From contig JADJGC010000008.1 in assembly GCA_016708315.1 (NCBI GenBank), positions 52,812 to 116,811 on the forward strand: DNA of 64,000 nt. Reading direction: 5' to 3'. Made by a program: the position numbers and the translations under genes. The stretch is from a bacterium (GTDB taxonomy: Bacteria > Zixibacteria > MSB-5A5 > CAIYYT01). This document shows positions 1 through 9,232 of this stretch, one piece after another. The notes under the pieces were generated by a model. That model ran no database searches. It saw nothing but the letters and a program-made list of their open reading frames with translations, and was not told where the DNA came from. The first letter of the stretch is position 1, and every line of letters starts with the position of its first letter.

Positions 1-489
1 ACGGGTGTAAGCCTCGTGCGAGTACTTGAGTTTCACGAAATCCGGATGGCGATCCCACTGACAGGCACCGCGGCGATCCTCGATGCATTCGAAGACGCCG
101 CTTTTCCAGATGAGAAACCATTCACCGTGACAGAGGATGCGGATGCAGGCCCGGTCGCCGTCGAATCGCGTCGCTTTGGTGACGTAACCGCACGCTTCGC
201 TCACCTTTACCAAGTGTTCGTAGGCTTGCGTGACCGTCCACCGAGCGTTGACCTCAGCTTCTCCCTGGCCGGAAATCACGATGTTGCGCTTGCCTTCGAC
301 CTGCAATTGGTGCTCGCGCTCCATTGCCTCGCCGAATGTGGCGCGCTGGTGGTTGCGGTAGAGGTACGGTTTGCCACTCGGCCATGGACCGGATTTGTCA
401 GTCAGACAGCCGTCGCACTTTTCATGCGTGGCCAGATAAAGACACGTCTCGCAACTGATCGGGACTTTTTCTTTGAGGTCGTCAGCCAT
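1..489 (-). CDS. hypothetical protein with CxxC...CxxC N-terminus (partial)
   Basis: Reading the minus strand from ATG at 489 gives an open frame of 163 codons that runs off the left edge. The N-terminus has Cys13-x2-Cys16-x8-Cys25-x2-Cys28, a likely zinc-binding ribbon or knuckle. The remainder, about residues 60-160, is mixed alpha/beta with no family I recognise. It starts 19 bases after the stop of the SbcC-like gene on the same strand, so it is probably the last seen gene of the sbcDC transcription unit. The frame, conserved Cys spacing and co-orientation support a real gene; function is unknown. Confidence 0.6.
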   Translation of the reverse strand, partial: MADDLKEKVPISCETCLYLATHEKCDGCLTDKSGPWPSGKPYLYRNHQRATFGEAMEREHQLQVEGKRNIVISGQGEAEVNARWTVTQAYEHLVKVSEACGYVTKATRFDGDRACIRILCHGEWFLIWKSGVFECIEDRRGACQWDRHPDFVKLKYSHEAYTR

Positions 490-508
490 AAACAGTCGTC
501 GGCCGAGT

Positions 509-1117
509 TCAGGAAGCGGTGGTTTTCTCAGAATCGCCCGGAGCGTAGTTTTCCGTGGACACAATGGCAGCCTCGGCCAACCCACCACTCGATCCTTTGT
601 TATCCAATTCGATGACCGCCGAGGTCGTGTTCCGCCAACCCGGCTGGTGATCGATGATCAGACATTGTTCGATGCCGTAATGACTGATGTTCTCCTTGAG
701 CTTGTCGAAGAACGGCATCAGCAAATCTAGGTTGGCCTCGTCGATGTGCGTGCTGGGTTCGTCCAGGATCAACACATGAACGCGCGGGAGAATCATTCGT
801 TGCAGCGCAATGCGGAACGCGATGCCCACCAGACTGGAATAACCGCCCCCGAGTGCCAGCGCCGAACTGGCCTGGGTATTCCGATCCTCCACCAGGATCT
901 CCAAGTCCGCGCCCAAGTGCAGCTTGACCGGCAATTCCATCTCAGTGAGCAGAAGATTGGTTTGGTTGAGCGCCTCATGAAAAAAGCTGGTGAGAAACTT
1001 CAGCGGCCCGTTGTCGTAAGAGAGAAATTTGCTGACGGCCTCCAGATCGGTCACATTTCGCGTCTGCTGGTCGAAACTTTCCTTGTGTGCGCGCAATTCG
1101 TTCAATTGCTGGCGCAA
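509..1117 (-). CDS. sbcC: SbcC/Rad50-like ATPase, C-terminal part
   Basis: This piece carries the C-terminal half of an SbcC ATPase head: coiled coil at the start, an ABC signature region ALGGGYSSLVGIAF, and a Walker B with D-loop VHVLILDEPSTHID. It lacks Walker A, which lies in the next gene upstream (1207-3273). The listed start is TTG; the open frame extends upstream to about 1210. Together the two parts give about 910 residues, normal for SbcC. At 1118-1209 the upstream frame ends at TAG, then reads KERIAELQ, and a one-base shift gives a continuous heptad pattern into this frame. I read it as the broken-off end of one sbcC gene rather than an independent gene. Confidence 0.82.
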   Translation of the reverse strand: MRQQLNELRAHKESFDQQTRNVTDLEAVSKFLSYDNGPLKFLTSFFHEALNQTNLLLTEMELPVKLHLGADLEILVEDRNTQASSALALGGGYSSLVGIAFRIALQRMILPRVHVLILDEPSTHIDEANLDLLMPFFDKLKENISHYGIEQCLIIDHQPGWRNTTSAVIELDNKGSSGGLAEAAIVSTENYAPGDSEKTTAS

Positions 1118-1206
1118 CTGGCCGCCTTGTTGTTGGAGCAGTTCCGTCTCCGCGCGTAACTGCTGAATTTGGCCGATCGCCTTTGAAGTTCGGCAATCCT
1201 TTCTTT

Positions 1207-3273
1207 CTAGAATGATCCCCAGACGAGACTCGTGAGTTTCTGGCTGGCGGAAGCGATCCCGCTCTTCAGAGCTTCCACGTTGCGGAGTTTCTCAAAGCGG
1301 TTGGTCCAGTCGCCGCTCGCCTTTTGAAACGCGTCCTGTGCCTGATTCAACTCTTCTTCCTGACCCCGGCAAAGCTCAGTGTAATCGGTGTCGTTTCGGT
1401 AATCCTCCGGTTTGGCTTTGAGGCCGTGTTCCAACTCGCCGAGCTGCCCTTGGATCATCTCGGCTTGCTGTTTGAGCCGGGCGCGTTTCCTGGCATTTTC
1501 GTGCGCTGTCGTCTGCTTCCCCAGCAGTTCGCGTATTCGCACGCTTCCCTGTTCGATTTCATGGGCCAGTCGAGCGTCTTCGGCCGCACGCCCTTGCTCT
1601 GCCGGTGACTCGGATACGATTTTCTCGCGCAGAGCATTTGCCTCCTTAGTCGGCGGAGTCAGGGCCGCTGTGACCTTCTGGTAGCCCGCGAGCACAATCT
1701 GAATCTGGCCATCCTCACTTTCCGGAAGTTGGAAAGCCGCCATCTGGGCGTTCAACTCCCGGCGCTTCCCGGCGCAGGCCGTTTCGTCTTGTTGAATCTG
1801 CTGGCGCAGTTTCGGAATTTCCGTTTGAGCCTGAGTCCATCGTTGGTACTCCGCCGCGGCTTGCGGGGATTTCTTCAGGTCGGCTTGCAGCTCTTTCGCC
1901 AACGCGTTGAGTTCGTCGCGGCGCTGAACCAGGGCAGGCTTTTCCCAGGCACGCTGGCAGAGCGGACATTGTTCCGTGGCAACGGTGGCGTGGCGATGAA
2001 GGCTGACGAGTTCCTGCAGCTTTGCCTCACTGGCCTTGCATGCCTTTAGCACTGCTGGCGACGGAGGCCGAACCTGCTCATACTGCGCCAGTCGTTCCTT
2101 CTGCTGGCTCAAGGCATGTTCCTGTGCCAGGAGTTGATGACTTGCGGTGTGAAGCTGGGATATATGGTCGAGCGTCAGCCGGTACCAATTCGGGCTGTGT
2201 TTGAGTTCCGAGACGGTCTTCTGACTTTCGACGATGATTTTCTCCAGCTTCCCGAGTTCGCTGCGGAGTTGTTCCAGCGCCTGGCGAGCGCGGGCGATTT
2301 CATTCCTGCGATTGATCTTTTTCTGGAGCGTGTCGCTGCTCTCCTGAATCTGTTCAGTGTAATTGGTGCTGTCCTCTGGTGTTCCCGCCAACTCCTCTTG
2401 CGTGCGGCTCAGTTCTCGCCGCGCTTTCTCGACTTTTTGATGCTGCAGAGCAATCTGACTTCGCGCCAGTGCCGCACGAATGGTTTGAATCCGTTTTTGC
2501 AGCTCATCCAAATCCGGCAGCGGTTGCGAGATCCCTGCCTGTGTCTGGGCGAGTTTTCCCTGCTTGGCGGTGAGTTCTTTTTCGGCGCTCTCACGGAGCG
2601 TTTTGATCTCCTGGAGGCTGTTGAGTTCGCGTTGCAACTCCTCCGCTGGCGGCAAGGCCGCAGCGGTGACCTTCTTCTCTTCGGTCCGCCTTTCAAGCTG
2701 CTGCAGTTTGCCTTCGACATCGTGCATCAGTGGACTTGGGTCGAGGACGGTCGGGTAAGCGCGAACGAATTTATTGAGGGTTGCCTGCTTTTGCAGGAAT
2801 CCTTTGAACCCGCAAATCTCAATGAACTTGGTCAGCCGCTCCTTGCCGCGCTCTTTGAGGAGACTGGCGATTTGTCCCTGGGGCGCGATGAACAATTCCA
2901 GGAGGGTTTCCTGGCGACCGAACCATTCCTGAAGCTGCCTTTGGATTTCGTCCGCGTTGGTCAGCGTTTTGTCCGCGAATTCCAGCTTGGCTCGGGTTTG
3001 GCGCGGCTTGATCTCTCGCGAAATGGTGAACTGCGTCCGCTCGTGGGTCAGAGCCGTGAGTCGCAGAGATGCCTGCTTCGCTCCGTACTGGATCGCCGAT
3101 GCATCGCCGAATTCGCTCCGTCCCAAGGCGAGCACCCGGCCGATTGCCCGGACGAGGTTGCTCTTGCCGGAATTGTTTGGCCCGCTCAACAGGATGATCG
3201 GTTCGTCCGGGAACGTCAGGTCCAACCGCGAATGCTGACACCAATGCTGCAATTCAAGTCGGAGGAGTTTCAT
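1207..3273 (-). CDS. sbcC: SbcC/Rad50-like ATPase, N-terminal part with zinc hook
   Basis: SbcC is the SMC-like ATPase subunit of the SbcCD nuclease, which processes DNA hairpins and blocked ends. This 688-residue part has Walker A GPNNSGKS at residues 31-38, a long coiled coil, a zinc-hook CPLC near residue 435, and the return coiled coil. It ends at TAG before the signature and Walker B, which are found just downstream in another frame (509-1117). The start overlaps the sbcD stop by four bases (ATGA), so the pair is translationally coupled. A nonsense change plus a one-base shift at 1160-1209 splits the gene; a sequence error or recent decay is more likely than a natural two-subunit SbcC. 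Confidence 0.88.
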   Translation of the reverse strand: MKLLRLELQHWCQHSRLDLTFPDEPIILLSGPNNSGKSNLVRAIGRVLALGRSEFGDASAIQYGAKQASLRLTALTHERTQFTISREIKPRQTRAKLEFADKTLTNADEIQRQLQEWFGRQETLLELFIAPQGQIASLLKERGKERLTKFIEICGFKGFLQKQATLNKFVRAYPTVLDPSPLMHDVEGKLQQLERRTEEKKVTAAALPPAEELQRELNSLQEIKTLRESAEKELTAKQGKLAQTQAGISQPLPDLDELQKRIQTIRAALARSQIALQHQKVEKARRELSRTQEELAGTPEDSTNYTEQIQESSDTLQKKINRRNEIARARQALEQLRSELGKLEKIIVESQKTVSELKHSPNWYRLTLDHISQLHTASHQLLAQEHALSQQKERLAQYEQVRPPSPAVLKACKASEAKLQELVSLHRHATVATEQCPLCQRAWEKPALVQRRDELNALAKELQADLKKSPQAAAEYQRWTQAQTEIPKLRQQIQQDETACAGKRRELNAQMAAFQLPESEDGQIQIVLAGYQKVTAALTPPTKEANALREKIVSESPAEQGRAAEDARLAHEIEQGSVRIRELLGKQTTAHENARKRARLKQQAEMIQGQLGELEHGLKAKPEDYRNDTDYTELCRGQEEELNQAQDAFQKASGDWTNRFEKLRNVEALKSGIASASQKLTSLVWGSF

Positions 3274-4385
3274 GCGGGCTTTTCGGGGAGCGCCAGCAAC
3301 CCGGACAAAGTTTGGTCAAAAGGGTCTTGCGTGAGAACCACGGCGAGGAGTTGGAGTTGGCGTTCGGTGAGTTCCTTCTGTGCAATCTCCAAAATGTCGG
3401 CTTCCTTCATGTCTTGCAGCGGCTTGGCCATGCCTCGCGACAGGGGCACTTCGGAAAACACGAGAAGTTTCTCGCGCCAGCGAGGCAAATGTGGTTTGAG
3501 ATTCGCGCGAAGCCTTTCGGGATAGTGCAACGCGAGTATTCCTCCCGGATGTTTCTCAACCCACTGATCCACGGATTGAACAGCCAGTTCGGCGTCCTCT
3601 TCCGGGCTGATCACCCGTTTCAAGTAAGGCCGGTTCGGCAGGTCGACGGTTTCCCAATTCTTTCCATGCTCCCGGCCAGGATAAAATCGGAGATACTTTT
3701 TGACCGGGTCGTAACGTCCGCCGAAGCGATCACTGACGATGTTGCCTTCGGAGATTTCTGTCATCTCAGTCGAGCCGCCGTACACGAACCAGTTATTCCC
3801 GACTGGATCGTGAAAATCGGTGTACGTGTGCAGATTCCCCATAAACACCGTGCAGTTCTTCAACCCCAGCCCCCTCAATTCCTCGGCGCTGAAATCGTAC
3901 TCTGGCTCGGGCACGTGAATCGCCCAAGCCATCAGCTCCAAGAGCCGGCCATGCAGGAAAAGGCAGCGAGTGTTCTCCGGCAACTGCTTGATTTTCTCGT
4001 AGAGCGTTTCCCGCGGTTGAAACGAAAGAAATGCCGCGGCGATTTCGCCGAGGTTTACAATCCGGCCGTTGGCGTTGATTTCAGGGCCGACGGTGTCCAG
4101 CCACGAGGCGTCGCTGCCGTCGTGGTTGCCGTCAATCGCCAGGAATGCCTTTCCAGCGTTGCGGAGTCGTTGAGCGATGTTCTGGAGTTGGATCTGATAT
4201 TTCGGCAGCAGGCTCTTCCTGTGAAACGTGTCGCCGGTAAGGATGACTGCCAGGCACTTTGGATTCGTGCAACCTTCCCGTAGAATCGCTTCGATGCACT
4301 GTTGATTGTCCTGGTGGCGAATCGGCAAACCGTATTGCGCGCGCTCCAAGTGGAGGTCGCCCGTCACGATGTAGTACCGATCCAC
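3270..4385 (-). CDS. sbcD: SbcD/Mre11-like metallophosphoesterase
   Basis: The 371-residue product has the calcineurin-like phosphoesterase metal motifs GDLHLE (residues 9-14), GDTFH (51-55) and GNHD (86-89), with later His residues in FLHGR and GNLHTYTDF. This is the nuclease partner of SbcC, encoded directly downstream with a four-base overlap. The frame opens with GTG at 4385; no in-frame ATG lies close upstream. Length is close to the usual 370-400 residues for SbcD. An intracellular role in DNA end processing during replication or transfer is inferred from the family. The 126 bases between this start and the pil operon end hold no promoter I can defend. Confidence 0.88.
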   Translation of the reverse strand: MDRYYIVTGDLHLERAQYGLPIRHQDNQQCIEAILREGCTNPKCLAVILTGDTFHRKSLLPKYQIQLQNIAQRLRNAGKAFLAIDGNHDGSDASWLDTVGPEINANGRIVNLGEIAAAFLSFQPRETLYEKIKQLPENTRCLFLHGRLLELMAWAIHVPEPEYDFSAEELRGLGLKNCTVFMGNLHTYTDFHDPVGNNWFVYGGSTEMTEISEGNIVSDRFGGRYDPVKKYLRFYPGREHGKNWETVDLPNRPYLKRVISPEEDAELAVQSVDQWVEKHPGGILALHYPERLRANLKPHLPRWREKLLVFSEVPLSRGMAKPLQDMKEADILEIAQKELTERQLQLLAVVLTQDPFDQTLSGLLALPEKPA

Positions 4386-4511
4386 GATGATGAGTTTGGC
4401 GCTGTTCGAGCCATAACCGTCGACCGGAGAGGAAGCAGATTGCGGGCGTTAAGAATTGAAACACCGTATTAAGCGGGAACGCGAAACCAGAGGGAGGAGT
4501 TCCGCCTTGCG

Positions 4512-5366
4512 CTACGACTTGTTGCCTGGCGATTTTGCTGGCGCGTTCAACTCGATCCTTTTGGATGCCCCATTCACCGCCGGAATGGCTGGCTTCTGGT
4601 CTGGCTGGGCCGGCGTTGCGGGCGACTTGTCAAGTGGCGCCGGAGTCGTCGTGTCCGGTTTGGCGGGGGTGCTCCTGCCTCTTGGCCGCGAGAAGGTCCT
4701 TGGCGCATTGGCTTCCGTGCTGATTCTTTCCCCGGCTTTGGTGATGCGCACATGCAGGTCCTTGAGAGAATCCTGGATTTCAAATGGCCGCAATTCCTCC
4801 TCTTTGATCGGGTAGGTCGCGTTGTCAGGGATGAAGATTGCCAGTGTCTGGCTGTTGGTCTGGATAGTGCCCATGAACCAAAGCTGCTCGCTGCCGAGCG
4901 CAATCGAACTCTCTTCTATCTGCTCCTCGGTGGTGACCGTCTGCTCGTCAAGTTTCTCGGGCAGCGCGCGGAGGACATACACGTCTTTCGTGATTTTTGT
5001 CTCCAACTTACTGCCTTGAACGTGCGCTCCTTCTGTGGTCTTGGTGATGAAGGCGTAGGTCTGCAAAAATCCATGCTCGTCCGACATTTTGCTGAACCCG
5101 AGCACTTGCATCTGTTCCACGCGCTCAGGAGCGTAGGCGGGGGTGTCATTCGCCTCGAAACGGAATGGATTTCTCGCGCTGGCCCATTCGGTCTTCAACT
5201 CCGCGCCTTTCAGAATGGGAGTTTCGTCGGTTGTGGTGGCCTTCGCTGTTTGTGCGTTGCGACTCGCGCTCGCCTCGTTGGGAGTTGAAGCCAGCATTAT
5301 ATCTTGCGCAGCGACGAGTGCGGGCGCCAGCAGCAGTGCGAGCGCAGTTGGAATGGAGTTTTTCAT
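4512..5366 (-). CDS. secreted PilP-position protein of the pilus operon
   Basis: The 284-residue protein begins with a clear signal peptide (MKNSIPTALALLLAPALVAA) and has no lipobox Cys. The C-terminal 70 residues are rich in Pro, Thr, Ala and Lys, a flexible tail. It is the last gene of a run whose order resembles pilM-N-O-P, and its start overlaps the stop of the PilO-like gene (5363-5366), so coupling is likely. PilP proteins are periplasmic and bind PilN/PilO and the secretin. I see no sequence motif proving PilP identity, and it is longer than a typical PilP (about 175 residues), so the assignment rests on position and export signal. Confidence 0.55.
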   Translation of the reverse strand: MKNSIPTALALLLAPALVAAQDIMLASTPNEASASRNAQTAKATTTDETPILKGAELKTEWASARNPFRFEANDTPAYAPERVEQMQVLGFSKMSDEHGFLQTYAFITKTTEGAHVQGSKLETKITKDVYVLRALPEKLDEQTVTTEEQIEESSIALGSEQLWFMGTIQTNSQTLAIFIPDNATYPIKEEELRPFEIQDSLKDLHVRITKAGERISTEANAPRTFSRPRGRSTPAKPDTTTPAPLDKSPATPAQPDQKPAIPAVNGASKRIELNAPAKSPGNKS

Positions 5367-5878
5367 CTGCTTTGCATTTGAGGCAAACGCACGGTCAGGG
5401 TGGCGACAACATCCTCATCCGGTTTGTTGGGGCTGGGCTTCATGACCAACGAACTGAGTTCGACGAATTGGAATGTGTTCCACAGGTCGGTCAGCAACTG
5501 GCCGAGCGTGTTGTATTGCGCGACAAAGCTGAAGCTGGTCTCCTTGGAATCGAGCTGGACCGTCCGGAAGCTGTAGATGGAGTACTTGCCATTGTTGATG
5601 AGGCCCTGGATCGAGTCCAAACCGGTTTGGTCGATGTTCCTTTGAAATATCTCGTTGGCTTTCTGTTTCTCCGGCATGTTCTGGAACTCTCCGAGCTTCG
5701 ACTGCAAGCCCGCCTTTTCGGCGAGCAACTCGTCCTTGTGCCTGATAATGCGTCCCCATTTGCCGGAGAGCGGCTTCAGGATGTGCGATCCAGCAACCCA
5801 AGGCGCAATGGCGACGAGCGCCAGAAACAAGATCGCTGCCATGGCAGCCAGTTGAGCTCGAATGCCGTTGGATTTCAT
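5363..5878 (-). CDS. PilO-like inner-membrane pilus assembly protein
   Basis: The 171-residue protein has a short cytoplasmic N-terminus, one membrane segment at about residues 10-30, a charged helical stretch with coiled-coil character at 40-75 and a small alpha/beta domain. This is the PilO/GspM layout. It overlaps the PilN-like gene upstream by four bases (ATGA at 5875-5878) and the next gene downstream. PilN and PilO form the alignment complex linking the cytoplasmic ring to the secretin. Assignment is from topology, size and operon order, because these proteins diverge quickly in sequence. Confidence 0.6.
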   Translation of the reverse strand: MKSNGIRAQLAAMAAILFLALVAIAPWVAGSHILKPLSGKWGRIIRHKDELLAEKAGLQSKLGEFQNMPEKQKANEIFQRNIDQTGLDSIQGLINNGKYSIYSFRTVQLDSKETSFSFVAQYNTLGQLLTDLWNTFQFVELSSLVMKPSPNKPDEDVVATLTVRLPQMQSR

Positions 5879-6462
5879 TGCTTCTTGAGTTGTATCGCGA
5901 ACGCGGTGTACTCGTTCTTGGGATTGGGCCTCTGGTTGGCCGGCAATTCCTGGTATTTGGGTGTTTCCTCGCCAGCCTGAATGATTTGATAATCCGACGG
6001 CGGCGCGGGGTTCTGCACGACGCCGTCCGCGATGGCTTTTTCGAGTGCCAGACGCACGTTCACCCGGTCGTTCGCCTGCTGCAACGTGATGTAATGCGCG
6101 CGTTGCGCGCGGCCTACCAGAGCGGGCAGCCAGCCCAGCAGTGGACCTGGCCGCGGGACGGTTCGTTGCCGGTATTTGAATTGTTCGTAATTGTTCTGGG
6201 TGCGCCGGTTCTCCATGAGCTGCTCGTTCAACGTGGCGATCTCGCGCGTGGTTGTTTCCGAGATGCGCAAGGCCTGCACCTTCAACTGGTAGAGTTTGAA
6301 AAAGGCGTAACCCTCTTTTAATAGCAGCCCCATCCCGAACAGGGTGCAGACATAGAGAAGGATGAAGAGGTACTTCATCCAGCCCGGAAGCCGGAGAAGG
6401 GGCGCGTCCGGCTCGGGCTGGAGGTCGATGATGACGGGCAGTTTCAGATTACGCGGATTCAT
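5875..6462 (-). CDS. PilN-like inner-membrane pilus assembly protein
   Basis: The 195-residue protein has a short N-terminus containing the PilN-like element INLQP in the form IIDLQPEPD, a membrane segment at about 28-50, then a helical coiled-coil region and a periplasmic domain. In PilN the N-terminal peptide binds PilM. The gene overlaps both neighbours by four bases, giving an unbroken translationally coupled M-N-O-P-like set. The IDLQP-like peptide, single membrane pass and gene order make PilN the best call, though the C-terminal domain is not diagnostic. Confidence 0.65.
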   Translation of the reverse strand: MNPRNLKLPVIIDLQPEPDAPLLRLPGWMKYLFILLYVCTLFGMGLLLKEGYAFFKLYQLKVQALRISETTTREIATLNEQLMENRRTQNNYEQFKYRQRTVPRPGPLLGWLPALVGRAQRAHYITLQQANDRVNVRLALEKAIADGVVQNPAPPSDYQIIQAGEETPKYQELPANQRPNPKNEYTAFAIQLKKQ

Positions 6463-7412
6463 GCTTGGATTTGCGAGTGAGACTCGCGAATGATTCCCAA
6501 GTCAGGTTCGGGATAAGGCTGCACCTGGCTTTCGATGTGGTCGCTCGCCCACGCCAAGGGCTTGGTGTTTCTTTGAATGCTCTCCAAACCACCGAAGGCC
6601 GGATCCTGGCGGTCGTGATAGACGTAAATGTTGGCGACCTCGGAAGCCGCCTTGCCGGAGACGATCTGCAGGGTGGTGTCAATTTCCTTGCTCAAGGCGT
6701 TGAGAGTGGGTCTGGTCCCAGTACCGCCGCGCTGCGTTTCGGCAATCAGACGGCTGCGGACGGTGACGATTTCGCCCTTGTGCCAGCCCATGAAAACGAT
6801 GAGCTTCTGGGTGTAATAAACGAGGACGCCGGGATTGTCCCAATCCAGCGGCAGGGTGGAGACGTAAGCCAGCACGGCCGTTGGATAATGGAAGACGCTC
6901 ACCACCTCGTAACCCCAGTGGCGAAACTTCTCGATGGGCTGGGCGATTCGTTCCTTCTCGACCGCATTCAGGCAGACTCGCCCTCCCGCTTGGGACAGAA
7001 AATACTTCATCTGCTTCTCGAAGGTCCGGCCAACCTCCGCCTCCAGATTGGTGGCAAACGCGCGCTCAACTTCGCGAAGTTTGTGATCGGCAGGGTAGAT
7101 TTTGATGTTGGAGAACGGCGTGTTGATGCCCAGAAGCAGGTATTTTGCCCCGGCGGTTTCGTTGAGCATCTCGCCGACCCACGTTGTATCCATTTCGGCG
7201 GTTTGAAAGTTTTCGCAGAAAGCGGCGTGTGGCTGGCCAAGATGCAGCTTTTTGTTTTTCAGACGCGCCTTTGCGTATTTGATGTGCTGATGGCCCAGGA
7301 TCACGACGGTAAATTCGTGGCCGCCAACCTTTCGGCTGAAGTGAGTCAAGGGATCGTCGCTGCGAGCGATGAACGCCTTAAAAGAAAGAATGCTGCAGAT
7401 GCTGTTGATCAT
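6459..7412 (-). CDS. PilM-like (actin-fold) pilus protein, putative
   Basis: The 317-residue soluble protein has no signal peptide or membrane segment. It lies directly upstream of the PilN-like gene with a four-base overlap, exactly where PilM is expected, and has a typical PilM size. Segments such as GHEFTVVILGHQHIKYAKARL near the start and YLLLGINTP resemble the alternating strands of actin-like ATPases. I cannot identify a clear phosphate-1 or adenosine motif, so nucleotide binding is uncertain. In the pilus system this protein would sit at the inner face of the membrane and bind the PilN N-terminal peptide. Confidence 0.5.
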   Translation of the reverse strand: MINSICSILSFKAFIARSDDPLTHFSRKVGGHEFTVVILGHQHIKYAKARLKNKKLHLGQPHAAFCENFQTAEMDTTWVGEMLNETAGAKYLLLGINTPFSNIKIYPADHKLREVERAFATNLEAEVGRTFEKQMKYFLSQAGGRVCLNAVEKERIAQPIEKFRHWGYEVVSVFHYPTAVLAYVSTLPLDWDNPGVLVYYTQKLIVFMGWHKGEIVTVRSRLIAETQRGGTGTRPTLNALSKEIDTTLQIVSGKAASEVANIYVYHDRQDPAFGGLESIQRNTKPLAWASDHIESQVQPYPEPDLGIIRESHSQIQA

Positions 7413-7417
7413 GGTGG

Positions 7418-8506
7418 TTACGTTCCGAGGGCGATGATCTCCTTTTTGACTTCGCCGTCGATTTGGCCCTGGCGATGGAGAATCTCCGCGGCCTTCTGCC
7501 AGTTTTGCATGCCGAAGTCGTTGTGGCCTGATTCGATGGCGCGGCGCACCCCTTGCAGGTCTCTCTGTTTGATGTAGGAGGCCACGCTGTCATTTGTCAG
7601 CAGAATCTCGCGTGCGGCCACCCGTCCTCCCTCCCGGCCTTTGACCAGGATTTGGCACAGGATGGCCTTGAGGCTGGTCGAGAGCACGTTCCAGACGCTG
7701 GGCTGTTCGGCGGACGGAAACAGGTTGACGAACCGTTCAATCGACTGTGCCGCGTTGGACGTGTGCAGGGTGCCGAAGACAACATGTCCGGATTCGGAGG
7801 CCCGCAAGGCGATGTCGGCCGTTTCGTGATCGCGAATCTCGCCGACGAGAATCGTGTCGGGGTTCTGGCGCAGAGCCGCCCGCAACCCGAAGGCAAATGT
7901 GTTTACCGAAATGCCGACTTCGCGTTGAGAGATGTCGGAGCGTCCGTGCTTCAGGATGTACTCGACCGGCTGCTCGAGGGTGATGATGTGTTCGCGAAAA
8001 GTGTCGGCGCGATGCTGGAGGAGCGCGGCCAGTGTGGTTGACTTTCCCTGACCTGTCTTGCCACAGACCAACACCAAACCCTGTTTGAACGCTTCAACGG
8101 TCTGCACGGTGCGCGCATCCAGTTGAATTTCATCCGGGGTGGGAATGTGATCGTTCAACGGCCGCAACGCGATTCGTGCCGTCTGCCGCAAGGCCTCGGG
8201 ATCGAGAACACGATAAAAATTGAACCGGTAACGTTTCTTGTGGCAAGTGAGGGCGCCGTCCACCGATCCTTCCGGGTAGATTTCCATCCGGGTGATGGAG
8301 CCCTTGATCACCGTCTCGCCGGCTTGGTTCAAAAAGGCGACGAGCGCGTTTTCGTCCGGCGCGATGATGGAGGTGGGACAGACTTCGCCGTTCGCGCGAA
8401 CATGGATGGTTTTCCCGGCGCAGACATAAATGTCGCTGACCTTGCGCTCGACTAGTTGGTTGAGCACACCGGCCAATTGCTCGGGACTCTGAATCTGATC
8501 TGCCAT
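7418..8506 (-). CDS. PilT/GspE-family secretion ATPase (first copy)
   Basis: Starting at ATG 8506 the product is 362 residues, the size of PilT. It has an N-terminal PAS-like domain, Walker A GKTGQGKSTT (149-158), an Asp box IITLEQPVEYI with Gln replacing the usual Asp, Walker B ILVGEIRD and a His box VVFGTLHTSNA. These are the hallmarks of hexameric pilus-retraction or assembly ATPases. No tetracysteine zinc motif of PilB is seen, so it is more PilT- than PilB-like. A TATAAT box ends six bases before the ATG. The upstream MshEN-domain gene ends eight bases before this start, and the two could work together as a split GspE. Confidence 0.88.
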   Translation of the reverse strand: MADQIQSPEQLAGVLNQLVERKVSDIYVCAGKTIHVRANGEVCPTSIIAPDENALVAFLNQAGETVIKGSITRMEIYPEGSVDGALTCHKKRYRFNFYRVLDPEALRQTARIALRPLNDHIPTPDEIQLDARTVQTVEAFKQGLVLVCGKTGQGKSTTLAALLQHRADTFREHIITLEQPVEYILKHGRSDISQREVGISVNTFAFGLRAALRQNPDTILVGEIRDHETADIALRASESGHVVFGTLHTSNAAQSIERFVNLFPSAEQPSVWNVLSTSLKAILCQILVKGREGGRVAAREILLTNDSVASYIKQRDLQGVRRAIESGHNDFGMQNWQKAAEILHRQGQIDGEVKKEIIALGT

Positions 8507-8512
8507 CGTTCC

Positions 8513-8518
8513 ATTATA
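8513..8518 (-). promoter_or_regulatory. -10-like box directly before the PilT-like start
   Basis: On the minus strand TATAAT is followed by GGAACG and then the ATG at 8506. The expected transcription start would be at or within a base or two of the A of ATG, so a leaderless mRNA is predicted. The box overlaps the stop codon of the upstream gene, giving an internal promoter in the pil operon. Confidence 0.45.
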
Positions 8519-9230
8519 GTGACCTCTGCGACTTCTGTTGCAGCAGGCGATGGATTTCCCCGGCCAGAACATTCATCAGACGGGTCACGTCTTCCGGTGT
8601 GAGTAGCGGCTCGTTTGCCTTCTGCGGGGCGTTACCTGGGGCGAGGGGCGCGGTCGCCTTCGGGAGATCAGCGCTTTTGGTTCCAGGCGGCATCACGATT
8701 GGCGTTGCGTCAGCGTGCCCGCGCAATGTTGGGATCGAAGTCGATGATAGAGGAATGGCGGCCTTGGCAGGCGATGGTTTTAGCACGTAGCCGGCCGACA
8801 CAGTGTCTTTCTGCTCAGCCGGCTTCACCCTGTTCAGCAACTCCCTCAGACACGCCGGGCTGGCCAGCACGAACTTGACCTGGGAACATGGCTGGAAGTA
8901 ACCGAGCAAAACCTCGGCGGTAATGGGGTCCCAAGGACAACTGCTGATGACGACGAGCGTTTCCCCGCGCCGGGCCAGGGGAACAATTTGATAATCCCGA
9001 AGGGCATCGGTTTCGAGTTCTGCCGCAAGAGGGCGGCAGTCGGAAAGCAAGGCATCGGTCAGGTCTTCGGTTTCGATGATTGGAACGCCCAGCACATAGG
9101 CCAGCGCGGCCATAAACTCGGCCTCGTTGACACTCTGTTTATCCAGGGTGGCAGGGCTCGCGCCGCGCCGCTCGGCGATGGCTTGATACACGTCGGCCAG
9201 AGTCTGATTTGGAATGTCGGCGGCGTTCAT
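8514..9230 (-). CDS. detached GspE/PilB N-terminal (MshEN-like) domain protein
   Basis: The 238-residue protein has an N-terminal segment resembling T2SSE_N/MshEN domains, with FMAALAYVLGVPIIE and ALRDYQIVPLARRGETLVV matching the helix-then-strand pattern that precedes the ATPase core in GspE and PilB. The core itself is absent. It ends with a Pro/Ala-rich linker and a short helix. It sits between a 158-residue unknown and the PilT-like ATPase, so it may supply in trans the regulatory domain (in some relatives a c-di-GMP binder) that is normally fused to the ATPase. Confidence 0.6.
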   Translation of the reverse strand: MNAADIPNQTLADVYQAIAERRGASPATLDKQSVNEAEFMAALAYVLGVPIIETEDLTDALLSDCRPLAAELETDALRDYQIVPLARRGETLVVISSCPWDPITAEVLLGYFQPCSQVKFVLASPACLRELLNRVKPAEQKDTVSAGYVLKPSPAKAAIPLSSTSIPTLRGHADATPIVMPPGTKSADLPKATAPLAPGNAPQKANEPLLTPEDVTRLMNVLAGEIHRLLQQKSQRSL

Positions 9231-9232
9231 CG

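Noticed and set aside
2116..3525. 469-codon plus-strand open frame
   Set aside because: It lies opposite SbcC and SbcD, whose motifs are clear; it has no family resemblance.
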